Of a stretch of 64,000 bases of DNA, positions 24,393 to 34,964 are shown one piece after another. A model generated the notes under the pieces. That model saw only the letters and a program-made list of their open reading frames with translations. It did no database searches and was not told the DNA's origin. The position numbers were made by a program, and so were the translations under genes. Source of the DNA: Riptortus pedestris (Eukaryota; Arthropoda; Insecta; Hemiptera; Alydidae); NCBI GenBank assembly GCA_019009955.1, contig CM032228.1:70822001-70886000 (forward strand), read 5' to 3'. The first letter of the stretch is position 1, and the number at the start of each line of letters is the position of its first letter.

Positions 24393-24540
24393 TCACACTT
24401 CGGCTTCGGCAAAGAGTTGCAGGAAATTTGAATAATGTGTCTTGTGAGGAACATGTATATTTTCTTCTTCGAAAGAAACTCGATAAAAACGGTCGTATCC
24501 TTGACCGTTAGTCGTATGCGAAACATTTGTAAAACCTAAG
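24393..24540 (-). CDS. candidate terminal exon, unrecognised gene
   Basis: Minus strand: an acceptor-like TTTTATTAAGTGCAG is followed by one open frame of about 49 codons. It reads LGFTNVSHTTNGQGYDRFYR, then VSFEEENIHVPHKTHYSN, and ends LQLFAEAEV with TGA at 24,393-24,395. The other two frames close at once. The composition is protein-like and unlike the local AT-rich noise. If real it ends a different gene upstream of exons A-D on the same strand. No family recognised. Confidence 0.33.
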
Positions 24541-24584
24541 CTGCACTTAATAAAATTAGCGACAAGGCAGGTCATTTAGGATTT

Positions 24585-24700
24585 TTCGATTTGACTCATA
24601 ATAACGAAGATATTTCGATGTCTTTACATTTTATGCCCTTATAATAAATGATTCTTGCCATTAACGAACTCTATCTATCTTTTCTGGATAAAAGTTTTCG
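24585..24700 (+). mobile_element. family A repeat, short body fragment
   Basis: TTTTTCGATTTGACTCATAA, then AACGAAGATATTTCG and CCATTAACGAACTC in the family order. Confidence 0.45.
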
Positions 24701-26893
24701 TTTCGATTTTTGATCTGCGAAATCTAATTACTTAAATAGTCATAACCATGCAATGGTATTGCAAACATATTATATTTTTACACTTATGTTAACGTGATGA
24801 ACGTAAATAACTGGAGACTAAAAATATATCTTTATAGTGGCAGTAGTAAAAATTATACATAAATAAAAAAAAATATCAACACTTATGTGATTTGTATATA
24901 GTTCTAATTATAGAGGTATGTGTAAGACATTTTTAAGGGCTGCAAAGTGAAAAATTTCTTCTTTTTTTTGGGTTGTTTGAATCTTTTCAAAGAATTCTTT
25001 TCTCTAGTGGGTTTAAGGCGTCTCTCACTATCCATTCAACCCTGGACAACGATATTTCGTGACAGAGGTAACCTTGATTTTCTCGCGACCTTCCATGTGT
25101 GAAGGTGATGGCAGTTGCTTAGATTGGCCTTCCTGTCACTGAATAAATATATAATGATATTCATAAATGAAAAACACCCTCAGAATACTTGATTTAAAAA
25201 AAAGAAAACAAGACAGAAAGTTTAAGTAATAAGGTGTTTTAAAAAAATTAAATAACTTCATTTAAATATGAGTTAAGGCAAATTGATTGAAACAAATTAG
25301 AAGGAAATACGGTTAATGAAAAAAATATTTATCACCTTTTTTTTAAAAAAAACAATAATTTCTTACTCTTAGTATCGTAGATGTTAGCGACATTGCATTT
25401 CAGTTCTTGCCTAAACCCCACACCTTTGCTGGTTAGATCTGCCGGTGACATACTAGACTTTTATTTTTCCATAGAGGTGAAAAGCATTGACTCAGTGAAA
25501 ATCAAATAAAAACTGAGCCCTCTAGATATATACATTCACAGACATTTAAATTTGAAAGGACCACACATTCGTTATTTACTAGGCTACTTTTTGAATAAAT
25601 GATAAAACTTTGCTCCATAGACACCCTATATTGAATGAATGAATATGTTTATTGCTTTTAAAAATTTAACAATTTTATAGCAAGGGTTCAGCCCATGTTC
25701 ATGATTACATTTTTCCTTTATCTTTTCTTTATATAAACATAAACAGGGAATTCCTTTAAAAAAATTACAAAAAACAAAAACTTTATACAAAAATTACTAT
25801 AGAAAAAAAAAACATAAAACACCCTATATTATCACTTGCATAATTCTCTTGAGGGGAAATTCACTAAGAAATGATTAGTAGCAACATTTTGTGATGATTA
25901 TTCTCAACAAGTCTCGTTCCATTTGTCTTTCTGTTCAAGAATGTCCATGAGAATTAACTCGCTGCTGGTGTAAATCTTAGGTCTTTAGTGTAATGCCTAA
26001 AAGAGACTCCATTGTCATTACTGTTATGTCCAAGGAATTTGTGATTTTCCCTCTCCTAAAGGCGGTACAATGGAATCCAGCAAAGCGACTTCCTCAAACA
26101 AAGTGGTCATACACAAGCCAATAAATATTTTCTTTTTAATTATACGATGAGATTATTATATTGTGGAGCGCTTTAATTGAAAACTAAATACAAAATATCG
26201 TTCTGATTGAACTTTTTAAGTTTTGAGATAAATGTAAATACGTGGGAAATCTGCCTAGTTAACGCCCCTGCGTGACAGACTTTTTTGTTTGTTGCTGTCG
26301 GTAATCGTTTTGACAAAAAGGAATTCGTGCTTATCTTGTTGACCTAGGAGACAACCATTGAGCTATCAGATGTCTGACGGCCGCTAGTGGGAGGTGCGGC
26401 AGACGAGACTTCCTGGAAAGGATTGTTTTCCTGAAGATCGAGAGAAACGATCAGCGGATCATTTATCACGATTATGAAAACAACGATACCGGCCTAAGAC
26501 CGCACGATATTTCATCCAGACGTGCCTCATTTTTCAACCTCATACTCAATTTCTCAAAGCATTTCCTGTGGAAGGCTAGAATGAGTGAGGTGAATTTACC
26601 CATTAGAGTCCAGAGGCTGAACCATAAACTAGAGCAATGTTTCCATTGATAATTTTATTTGTTAGCACTTCAAGTTCAATAAAAAAGTCTAACAGACTGT
26701 TTTAGATAAATCCAAGTTTGTTTACTGATTGAAAGGATTTAGATTGAATGACCATACACTATTTTCGTAAGACCAAAATGTCCGAAACTTATGATTTGCG
26801 TAAACTAGTTGATAGCTCTCACTTAGTATGGATTCTATGTATGCTAATTATGGATTTAAGGCCAAATCCAGGGGTTTTAATGGTATACAAACA
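24701..26893. other. interval without recognisable gene
   Basis: Holds a possible LINE tail (25,632) and a family A 5' fragment (26,246). A moderately GC-rich unknown patch lies at 26,340-26,560. Confidence 0.45.
25632..25830 (-). mobile_element. possible LINE 3' tail
   Basis: TGAATGAATGAATATGTTTA followed by TTGC is the inverse of the CAATAAACATATTCATTC-type ends common on insect LINEs. Only the 3' end can be argued; no coding. Confidence 0.3.
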
Positions 26894-27853
26894 CTAGCTC
26901 AGATACCCGGCTTCGCTCGGGAATTCATTTGAGGCTGATTGGTGATGGTATTTTTTTTGGCAAGGCTTTACTTTGCACAATATTTTGGCATTTACCCGTC
27001 CCAGTGTTTAGGGTTAATACCCGTCGTTGCTGTGGATTTGTTAATAATAAAATTAATTTTTTATGTAAGACTTCACTGTCCTCCACATTGTCATTCTTCC
27101 CGTTTCCTGTGCATTATGCATAGATTTAATTATTAAGGACAAAATATTAACGTACATTTGAATTAATTTTTCCAGGTGAGGTACCTGGTAGTTCACATTG
27201 AAAAGAATTGTTGAGCAAATTTCTCTAAATAACAAAATAAACAACTTTTGTTATGTGCATATTTGCCGAAATCCCAATAGGAAACTTTCTTTAATTTCAG
27301 ACATCCCTTACAACCCCCTCTCCTGCCCGTTCCTAGAAATGTTGGTATGGCTTGTTATAATGAAGGCGTTATTCCTAATACACGTACCGAATTTTATTTA
27401 GTTCGGTTGATTCTTTTGTGGCAAATAAAATTGTTGACTCCCGCTATATTTTTTAGCGTATTACTCATTTATACTTATATATTAGGTATACAACGAAAGT
27501 GTATATAACAAAAGTTACTCTAAATAATAAAATAAATAACTTTCGCTATGTGCATATTTGCCGAAAATGCAATACGAAACGAAATATCGCTATTTTTAAT
27601 TTCACTCCTGTTCGTCTCTGAGAATATTACCATAGCCTAAAGTTATGTTGGGTTAGTAGTAATATACATACCAAGTTTCATAAAATTCGGTTCAGCCGTT
27701 TATGCGTGAAAAGGTAACAAACAAACAAAGAGACACGAAAGAAACAAAATGCAGTTATGGTGTCTATGACATGTGAAACGAAAAGTTATCGTGACATTTC
27801 GCGAAAAAAAATCAATGTACAGACAGAGATATAGACAATTTTATATATATAGA
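26894..27853 (-). mobile_element. non-autonomous Helitron, complete
   Basis: On the minus strand the element begins TCTATATATATAAAATTG (start at 27,853, preceded by A). It ends with the hairpin CCCGAGCGAAGCCGGG followed by TATCTGAGCTAG (end at 26,894, followed by T). TC start, hairpin near a CTAG end and insertion between A and T are the standard Helitron signature. It has no Rep/helicase coding. The interior contains a CCAAGTTTCATAAAATTCGG, then AGCCGTTTATGCGTG block common in insect Helitrons, and shares a body with the element at 5,121 (CAAATATGCAC/GTGCATATTTG region). Confidence 0.85.
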
Positions 27854-29394
27854 TTAACAAGCTTTCCTTGAAAACACTGACCGACAAAGAAAATGTTTTG
27901 TGATCAAAATTACATGTTATTAATGAACTTTTGTCTGCTGAACACGAATATGACAATACAGAATGTTGCTTAGATCTAGTTTATGAGATAAAGTCATTAC
28001 ATTTTTGTCATTATTATTCATTATTGGCTGATAATTCAGTGTTTGCAGGTTGACTGGATTATGTATGATGATGCAATACAGTGAGCCATATCATCAGTTG
28101 TAATTCTTACCTTCCTGTAGTTACTATTACCTAGCAGTCCAGGTGTGAACCTATATTTTTTTTTTTCATTCTTGTTTTCGTGAAAACAGAATGCCGCCTA
28201 AAGGTGTGAATATAGTGTACAATTCTTGTTACATATGTTGTGAAATGAAATTTAGCTCTTACAAACTGATTCTCAGCCCACTGTCAAATTCCATTTTTTT
28301 GGTGTAATGGTCGGTGATGAGGAGTATCCATGGACACCTCATGTTTAGTTTTTTTTTTTATTTATTCATTGATAATAGTCACTTAACTGGCGAGAGTTAT
28401 TTGTGTCTAGGTGGTCAAGCTTCCATTGTCCTTCCTTTGTTCGATAGTCCATCTCCTAGGAGATTCCGTCCACCCCTTACCCTCCGTTATCCTTGCCTAT
28501 GCTTCATCTATCCTATTTCTTCCTACATCCCCTATTATTTCAGACAGTTATTCTGATATACCAAGAGACTTTCTATCACACCGCCACATCCAAAATTTTA
28601 CCACATCCATGACCCCCAAAAAACAGCAATATTGTGGAAAGTGATTCTGATAGTGAACAGAAGGCTGTCTTATTTCAACAATGTCATGCTTGATATTTAA
28701 CCGTTTATGTAAAACTAAATATTAGATAATGGCTGAAATCTGACTAGAGGAAGAGTGGGAGGGGGTGGGGGGTTGTTTATATACATCACTACATATTTAG
28801 TGGTCTTGCCAGCCCATCCTTTCCCTTGGTATTGTTAATATAAATTGCACAGGAAACATAATAGGATCTTTTGGCGCTGAGACTGTGAACTCCGTGATCT
28901 AAAAATCAAACAAGAATACAAACGGATAAATAAGTATGAATCGTAATTAGTATTATACTTTGCAAATAATAGCTACGTAATTACTCTGAATTTCATTTCC
29001 ATTAAGATAATAACTGCGGATACAGTAAGTGAATTCTTATTGCTTCCAAATTTATCACACTAGTGTGGGAAGTGAAACTGTGAATTTTTCTCTGCTACCA
29101 CACTAGACGTGTGTCCGAATTATTAACGCGGGTCGAAGGATACAGAGATTTATGGGCTCTGGACCTCGTTGCCATTTACTGTCTCTGATATTAATGGCTT
29201 GACAACTCTCGGGCACAACTGTCTATAATTAATCCATGTTCATGTTATGACTTATTCTTGCTTTATTTCATTTTAAAAGAATGGCTGGTGTTTCCTTTAA
29301 AAGTAAGCTTTTATAATTTTTCATTTATGTTTGAAGTAACATTCAATAAAGATCTCACTCATGGACAACAGACTGTAAAATATAGCTTTGCACG
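27854..29394. other. interval without recognisable gene
   Basis: Short open frames at 28,314-28,644 lack splice support. Otherwise AT-rich. Confidence 0.45.
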
Positions 29395-29600
29395 CGTTGG
29401 AGGGATAGAAGTGATATAAAAAGTTTTGTAACTAATAAGAAAATAGGCACGATTCCAAAAGTATTTTATTTTTCAACATAATCCCTCCTAACATCATTGC
29501 ACTTATTCCACCTGCCCTTCAACATACTGATTCCAAGGGGGGGGGACTTTCTTTTTGGTCTTGAAACCATTCTTCTATCGCTCATTTCAGGGAATTTCGA
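29395..29600. mobile_element. possible mariner-related fragment
   Basis: TATTTTTCAACATAATCCCT and CATTGCACTTATTCCACCTG resemble a block often found next to mariner transposase ends in insects. No transposase motif or TIR could be read. Weak. Confidence 0.22.
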
Positions 29601-29624
29601 TCATGCAAAACTAAAGGTCAAGGT

Positions 29625-30705
29625 AAAAGGTCGTTAATGGCTGAAATCTAAACACTTGGTAGGGGTATTTCACAAATTCGAAATATCTTCGTTATTATAA
29701 GTCGAATCGAAAAAAATGTGTTTAATCCATCTTATTGTAAACTTAATATATACATGCTTCCTCTAATATGAATTTTAACCGAGGTATTTTGATTTTTTAG
29801 TTTTCGGTCTCATGTCGTTACAACAATAAGTTAGTATATAATGAACCATTTTATTCTAAGAATAAATTCCAAATATGCTTTATGATTGAACTTTTTCTTG
29901 AAAGATACATGCAAATACGTTAGCGATGTCATAAAATAAGATATTTCGTTGTTTACTCGTAAATGTTTTATTCATTTATACCATATTCAAAATTTAACCA
30001 TTTCAGCCAACACTAAAGATCATATTTTTTGTTGTCATACCTGTCGGTGGAGACCATCGTCACTGGCTGATGGTCGAGTACAGATGGCAAGCGCTTTCGA
30101 TGCAATGGCACCATCTTCAAGCCCGTCGAAAAGTTGTACTGAGTTAGATGTCTGTTGGTCAGTAGGTTTTATGCGTCTGGTCACCGTATTAGTTTGTTTA
30201 CGTGTAGTTGTTTACGTTTAGTCCAAGTCTGTTTACTTACCTCAGATCTGTCAAGCGAAGGGTATTAGCTAGTGTACAGGTAAATTGTTTTCATGTGGTG
30301 GGTTGTTTATGTTTTACACTGAGTCTGTTTACTCACCTTTGACGGGCTTGAAGATGGTGCTATTGCATGGAAAGCGCTTGCCAGCTGTACTCAACCATCA
30401 GCCAGTGACGACGGTCTCCACCGACAGGTATGACAACAGTATCATTTATATTGGCGGTTCTAACCCTTTATTTGAATTATCATATTTTTTATTGGAGGAA
30501 ATCGGACATGAAAAAAAAGTGGATTTTTAGGAAAGGGGGGTAGGGTGAATTCGAAAATTCCAAATATTTCCATTATCATGAGTCGGATCGTAAAATGTTT
30601 TAAACTATTGATGTTCTAAAAAATGTTTCGTAACGCAAGTATTAAGCGAGTTTTTCGTATTTACTTTTATTTTCTGCCTTCAGTACCTCTCTTCTCACTG
30701 GTTTT
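29625..30705 (-). mobile_element. family A repeat split by a palindromic Penelope-type insertion
   Basis: The family body is present at 29,625-30,030 and again at 30,479-30,705. The target ATCATATTTTTT sits at the family's conserved AAGATCATATTTGTTATTGG position and is duplicated at both junctions. Neither terminus of the element is preserved. Confidence 0.65.
30031..30478 (+). mobile_element. small palindromic Penelope-type insertion without coding sequence
   Basis: Flanked by perfect 12 bp direct repeats ATCATATTTTTT (30,019-30,030 and 30,479-30,490) and interrupting family A. It consists of two inverted arms (about 30,031-30,131 and 30,338-30,437, roughly 90 percent identical by eye), a spacer of about 200 bp and a 41 bp unique tail on the right. 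The left arm is flush with the target duplication and one side extends about 40 bp, as in the 31.3 kb Penelope-like element. Both arms carry a motif of the form TGAAGATGGTGC...GAAAGCGC, related to that element's 3' motif. I infer a Penelope-family non-autonomous element; no RT or nuclease is present. Confidence 0.65.
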
Positions 30706-30710
30706 TAGCA

Positions 30711-30868
30711 GATTTCCCTTAGAGGAAATCAGCTATCGAGGCTCATGACGCGATTTTTTTTTTTACATATATGTAGAGATAATGTGGTCACATGAGATCA
30801 CAAGCGTTTTATACCCACACATGGAAAATCTGCTTAGTTTATGCAGCCCCTGCATGACAGACTTTTTG
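30711..30868 (-). mobile_element. family A repeat, 158 bp copy with both ends and almost no body
   Basis: The 3' palindrome (TTTCCCTTAGAGGAAATC) and the inverted 5' terminus (CCCTGCATGACAGACTT) are separated by only about 90 bp. This is an extreme internal deletion. It lies directly against the previous copy. Confidence 0.65.
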
Positions 30869-31331
30869 AAGGCAAGAATCTTCTAATCTGACATCCCTTC
30901 AACTCATGCTTTCGTCTTTCACTGTTGGGGTGAGACACAGAGCAAGCCCCCTATCTCATGACGACAGTTGTATGACGATATGAGTGCCCTGACACATTGT
31001 GAAGCTCGCTGTCATGCCAAAGCCTCGTTCAGCCAAGACGCGCACCCGTCTCGGTGGTATTTACTCCTTCGGAGAAGGTTGAAATATATTCAAGTGTTAT
31101 AGAAGAGGGGGGATAAATTGTTTGAAACCTAACCACCGGGAGTAGTTAATAGGCAAGTTCTGCAGTCACCATTATGATAAGATGGTTGCCGTCCTAAATA
31201 TTTTCCATGGGCACAACAATACACAATTCATGTTGTATCAATGGCACTATTTTAGACAATACTTCAAATGTCCATCGATCGTACTAAGGAGATGACGAAA
31301 ATGTGGACGGGTCAAAACTATATATTTACAT

Positions 31332-32588
31332 TCCACGGCAGTGTTTGTTGGAAGTGAAGAATGTTTGCTTGGAGAGAGAGAAAAAACGTCCAATTCTTCA
31401 CAATTTGTTTTTTTTTTTTTTTTTTTTTTAATTTGTTTATTTCAGCGCTAAGCGCTTTCAAAGACTAATGTCTCCATCTTCAGAGCTACACATGACAAAC
31501 AATAACATTAATAAAAACTCTATACATTGCAACAGGGTCATAAAACATGTTAACATCAATAAATAAAATACAAAATAAATGTCTAACAATGAACAGAATA
31601 AATGCACTTAAGTCATATCTTAAAATAAAATACAGAGAGTGAGAGATCTATTGTGGTATAGGAATATATTACTGACCTACTTGCATGCGCTCATTGGGAA
31701 AGACAGCAAGCGACTGGCTGGCACGCGGGAGATAACGTCGAGGTCCAGTACCCCCACCATTGCAGACTTATAACAATCGGTCTTCTTGTTCAAAGAGCGA
31801 TTACCAATAAGTTTCTTATTCAATGCGATCTCCAGCCCCTCCAATGCACTTAGTTTTTTACCCTTCTTGGCTTCATGTAATAAGCACACTTCATGGGCTC
31901 CTTCGCTATGGCCCTCTTGTTCTTGATGGCAGAAAAATTCGGAATCTGAGCGATAGCCATGTTCTCTACACCGAGTTCTTATCTTTCTTCCTGTTTGGCC
32001 GATGTAAGCTCCTTTGCATGTACCACACACGATTTTGTACACACCGGACCTGTCTTTTATATCGATAAGATCTTTAGCCCTGCATAGCATATCGCCCAGA
32101 TTCGGTCCGCTCTTATATGCTACTCCCACTCCAATCTTACTTAGTGCGCATCCAATTTTCTCTGAGTTTCCCTAAATATGGAATAGCGCACCAACGGAGC
32201 TTCTTAGCATTTTCGTAGAAGTGGCTAAAGGATTGTTTGAGGGCAAGTTTTTTGGACCTCCGTTCATAAATGCCATGGATGAGAGAGGTTTCAAATCCAT
32301 TACTTTTGGCGACGTGTTTTATGAATTCGAATTCTCTTCGATGGTCCTCCAATGACAGCGGTAAGGTCAGTAGCCGGTCTATATAATAAATGAAAGGAGT
32401 TATTTTGGTCTTAGGGTGGTGGAAGGAATGTGTATCTATTGCTGTGTCCGTTGTTGTGGGTTTCCTGTAGATGTTAAATGTGAACTTTCCGTCTCTTCTC
32501 ATGATACACAGGTCTAAATAACTTAACACCCCCCCCCCCATTCTCTTTTCCAATTGTGAAGAATTGGACGTTCTTTCTCTCTCTCCAA
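31332..32588 (-). mobile_element. Penelope-like retroelement, 5' truncated, with 12 bp target duplication
   Basis: The insertion is flanked by perfect 12 bp direct repeats ATATATTTACAT (31,320-31,331 and 32,589-32,600) and interrupts a family A element. In the sense direction (minus) it carries the end of the reverse transcriptase, a GIY-YIG endonuclease, and a 3' region with a hammerhead-like motif (31,443-31,493) and a poly-A-rich tract. The 38 bp at the 5' edge (32,551-32,588) are repeated inverted at 31,369-31,406 with one mismatch in the core. The 5' inverted copy is flush with the target duplication, while the 3' side extends 37 bp beyond it. Truncation plus an inverted terminal piece is typical of Penelope-like elements. 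Confidence 0.9.
31677..32553 (-). pseudogene. Penelope-like reverse transcriptase C-terminus and GIY-YIG endonuclease, frameshifted
   Basis: First segment (32,553-32,137): end of the RT, with LSYLDLCIMRRDGKFTFNIY, RKPTTTDTAIDTHSFHHP and thumb/connector sequence YIDRLLTLPLSLEDHRREFE. Second segment (32,129-31,677) is in another frame and carries a GIY-YIG nuclease: SGVYKIVCGTCKGAYIGQTG has the GVY and YIG halves with the CxxC between them that is characteristic of Penelope-like endonucleases, followed by RTRCREH and LEGLEIALNKK. The function would be target cleavage and reverse transcription of the element's RNA. A single frameshift lies between the two parts, and the RT fingers/palm with the YxDD box is missing, so the copy is dead. 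Confidence 0.9.
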
Positions 32589-32843
32589 ATATATTTACAT
32601 ATTTGTCTTTCGGAAATTTTAGCGCTCAAGCGGTCGCCATTTTCGTTTGACCGTTATCGAACTCCATATATATAAATTTTTTTTGTAAAAATAGAGATCA
32701 GGTTTTATAAAGGCTGAAACCGAACAAGTAAAAGGGGCAGGGAGGGTTTAGAAAATTCGAAATATCTCCGTGCTTATGTGACGAATCGAAAAATTGTATT
32801 AAATCTTCTTTATCTTATTGTAAACTTAATTGCCTATAAATGT

Positions 32844-32891
<48 letters not shown>

Positions 32892-33490
32892 TTTCCCTTA
32901 TATGAATATTAACCGAAGTATTTTCATTTTTTTAATATCAGACTTAAGTAAACCCCCACTATTTCTCATGTTATAAAAACTATAAGCTGTTATAAAATGA
33001 ACAATTCTAATCTAAACTTAAATATCAAATATTGTTTTCATGAAACCTTTATTATGCGATATACATGCAAATTCTTCATGACGTCTTCAATTAAGGTTTG
33101 ACGTTCTTAACTTGAAAATGTTCAATTGATCTAAACCGTTTCAGTCATCACTTAAAATCATATTTGTTATTGGTAGGCAACGGACCAAAAAAAGGAGGGG
33201 TAAGGAGGGTGAGGGTTCAAAAATTCGAAATATCAGAGTTATGATGAGTCGGAGCGAAAAATACTGAAGAACCAACCTTGTTAATCTTTTGATTCTCTAG
33301 AATTGTTGTAGTATGTATTTTTTCGTAAAACAAGTATTATGCGAGTAATTCATATTTTCTTGTTCTCTACCGTCAGTTACTCCCCACCTCTTCTACTCGT
33401 CAGTTTTGTGTGTTGTTCCAACTAGCAGGTGGGAAATCTTCTTAGTTTAAGCACCTTAGTTTAGTCACGCTGCTGCGTGACATTTTTCAG

Positions 33491-34024
33491 TTAAGAAGTC
33501 ATTTAAGAAGGTTATCATACCAACCCTTTGAGCAGAGCCATTGTATCTTTAGGTAACTATCATGCTAGGCATTGTAATGTCCGTAACAACTAACTTAATA
33601 TGAAGTTATGAATTGGTATAGAGGGATACGCATCAATTTTCAAGACCATAGTTAATTTATAAGGGGATGATAGAGATGGTGAAACGAAACTTGGAAATAG
33701 ACGCTTACATTAGAAGGCAGTTCTAACACTGTAATGAGCTGCGATTGGCCGATAGGAGGAACTTGGCTGTGATTGGTTCAGTTCCTCAACTACAAAGGCA
33801 GGGGATATAATGGCTGGGCTCAAGGAGTTGGCCTCGTCCCCAGACCTACTTTAAATAATAATAACCTTTACGCTGGAGACAATTCATTAGTTTTACACCT
33901 GGATTATTTAGAAGAGTACGACCTAGAAAAATTGTTTCGTTAATATACAAATAAATCCTTTATTTGTACATACATAAATAATAAATAAAACCCAGATTTA
34001 TTACAAAATTATTATAATATTATT
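33491..34024. promoter_or_regulatory. promoter-like or LTR-like patch of unknown origin
   Basis: Two inverted CCAAT boxes (GCGATTGGCCGATAGG at about 33,741 and GTGATTGGTTCAG at about 33,770), then GGGGATATAATGGCTGGG, and AATAAA within 200 bp. No TG...CA ends or target duplication could be found, so neither LTR nor promoter is proven. Confidence 0.25.
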
Positions 34025-34197
34025 AAGCGGCGAGTTCGGTTCTCGCCTGGGCGAAGGAAATTATTTAGTGACGGAATTCATTAAATAACATCATAAGTCC
34101 CACCCTGGCTAGAAAAGGGTGGTAACCTGTAGATAACCCGTCCCAATTAGCATTAGTTGCAAAAATTGGATGTTAATAAATAATAATAATAATAAAT
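34025..34197 (+). mobile_element. family S SINE, 5' truncated
   Basis: Starts at the B box (GAGTTCGGTTCTCGCC) and runs to an ATAATAATAATAATAA-type tail. It is closest to the 23.35 kb copy (shared CGCCTGGGC, then AAGGAAATTATTTAGTGACG). Confidence 0.82.
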
Positions 34198-34204
34198 TAT
34201 TATA

Positions 34205-34545
34205 TTTTGGTACAATCTTGGATGTAGTCGTTCTTCAGTGGTTGAACCTAAATTAATAGGTGGCCTCGTTTGACATGGGAAGGCTGTCATGATATTTCCT
34301 TACAAGTTGTTGAATGTGAACTGAAATAGGAGCAACCTCCAATTCCCTGTGGATTTGGCTGTTCCTAACAAACCAGGGAGCATTTGCCGCTATCCGAAGT
34401 ACTTTGCTCTGGGGGGACTGTAGTTTCTTTTTGTGTGTGTTGCTGATGCCCAGCTAGACTGGGCATGCGTACGTTATTATCGGGGGTATCAGTGTTTTGT
34501 AAAGTAGTGTCTATTTACAAAATAACATATCTACTGGAACCCAGA
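34205..34545 (-). pseudogene. jockey-like LINE ORF2 C-terminal fragment
   Basis: Minus strand: LYKTLIPPIITYACPV, then in another frame SATHKKKLQSPQSKVLRIAA, NAPWFVRNSQIHRELEVAPI, SVHIQQLVRKYHDSLP. The block KLQ..Q.K.LR....APW.VRN..IH.DL is diagnostic of the region after the RT in jockey-clade ORF2. Frameshifted and lacking both ends. Confidence 0.8.
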
Positions 34546-34632
34546 TAAATAAAAATAAGTAAATAATATAGAATGTAAAATAGAAACGAAATATTTTTGT
34601 CTTTTTCATACAACTAGAACAAATTCAGTTCT

Positions 34633-34862
34633 GGGGCTCGGGTTGGCCGTGCGAGTTAGGGCGTTGGTCCTAATCTCCCATGGCAGACCTAGAGTGACGG
34701 GTTCGAATCCCGCCCTGGGCAGTAGAAATTTATTTAATGACGGCCTCATTAAATAAACTCCTTGGGCCCACCCTGGCTAGAAAAGGACGGTAACCTGTAG
34801 ATAATCCGTCCCGATTAGCCTAGTTGCATAAAGTGGACGTAAAAAAAAATATAATAAAAAAA
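34633..34862 (+). mobile_element. family S tRNA-derived SINE, best preserved copy
   Basis: The head resembles a class II tRNA: GGGGCTCGGGTTGGCCGTGC has an A-box-like TGGCCGTGCGAG, and GGGTTCGAATCCCGCC carries a perfect B box. Then comes a family body with ATTTATTTAATGACG, CACCCTGGCTAGAAAAGG and TAACCTGTAGATAATCCGTC, and an AT-rich tail after GTGGACGT. Internal RNA polymerase III promoter; no coding. Its flanks are AT-rich, so no clear target duplication is visible. Other copies usually end TTAATAAATAATAATAA. Confidence 0.85.
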
Positions 34863-34964
34863 TAAGAAATCACTTCAATACTGAGGTCTTTTGAGTTCAT
34901 TGTACTTATTTCAAGTGCGAAGTTCTGCTAATTAATTTATGCTTAATCCTTGCCAGACAGTGTG

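Larger units (their letters stand above)
31258..33490 (-). mobile_element. family A repeat split by a Penelope-like element
   Basis: Left part 31,258-31,331 (CTTCAAATGTCCATCGATC, GAGATGACGAAAATG). The right part is 32,589-33,490, with both modules and a rearranged 5' terminus (TGCTGCGTGACATTTTTC). The family's TA-rich segment is the insertion site and is duplicated on both sides of the insert. Confidence 0.75.

Noticed and set aside
26929..27401. Several 60-67 codon frames
   Set aside because: They fall inside a well-bounded non-autonomous Helitron on the opposite strand and lack any motif.
34633..34725. Functional tRNA gene
   Set aside because: A and B boxes are present but the acceptor and anticodon stems do not pair as a tRNA and the sequence continues into the SINE body.
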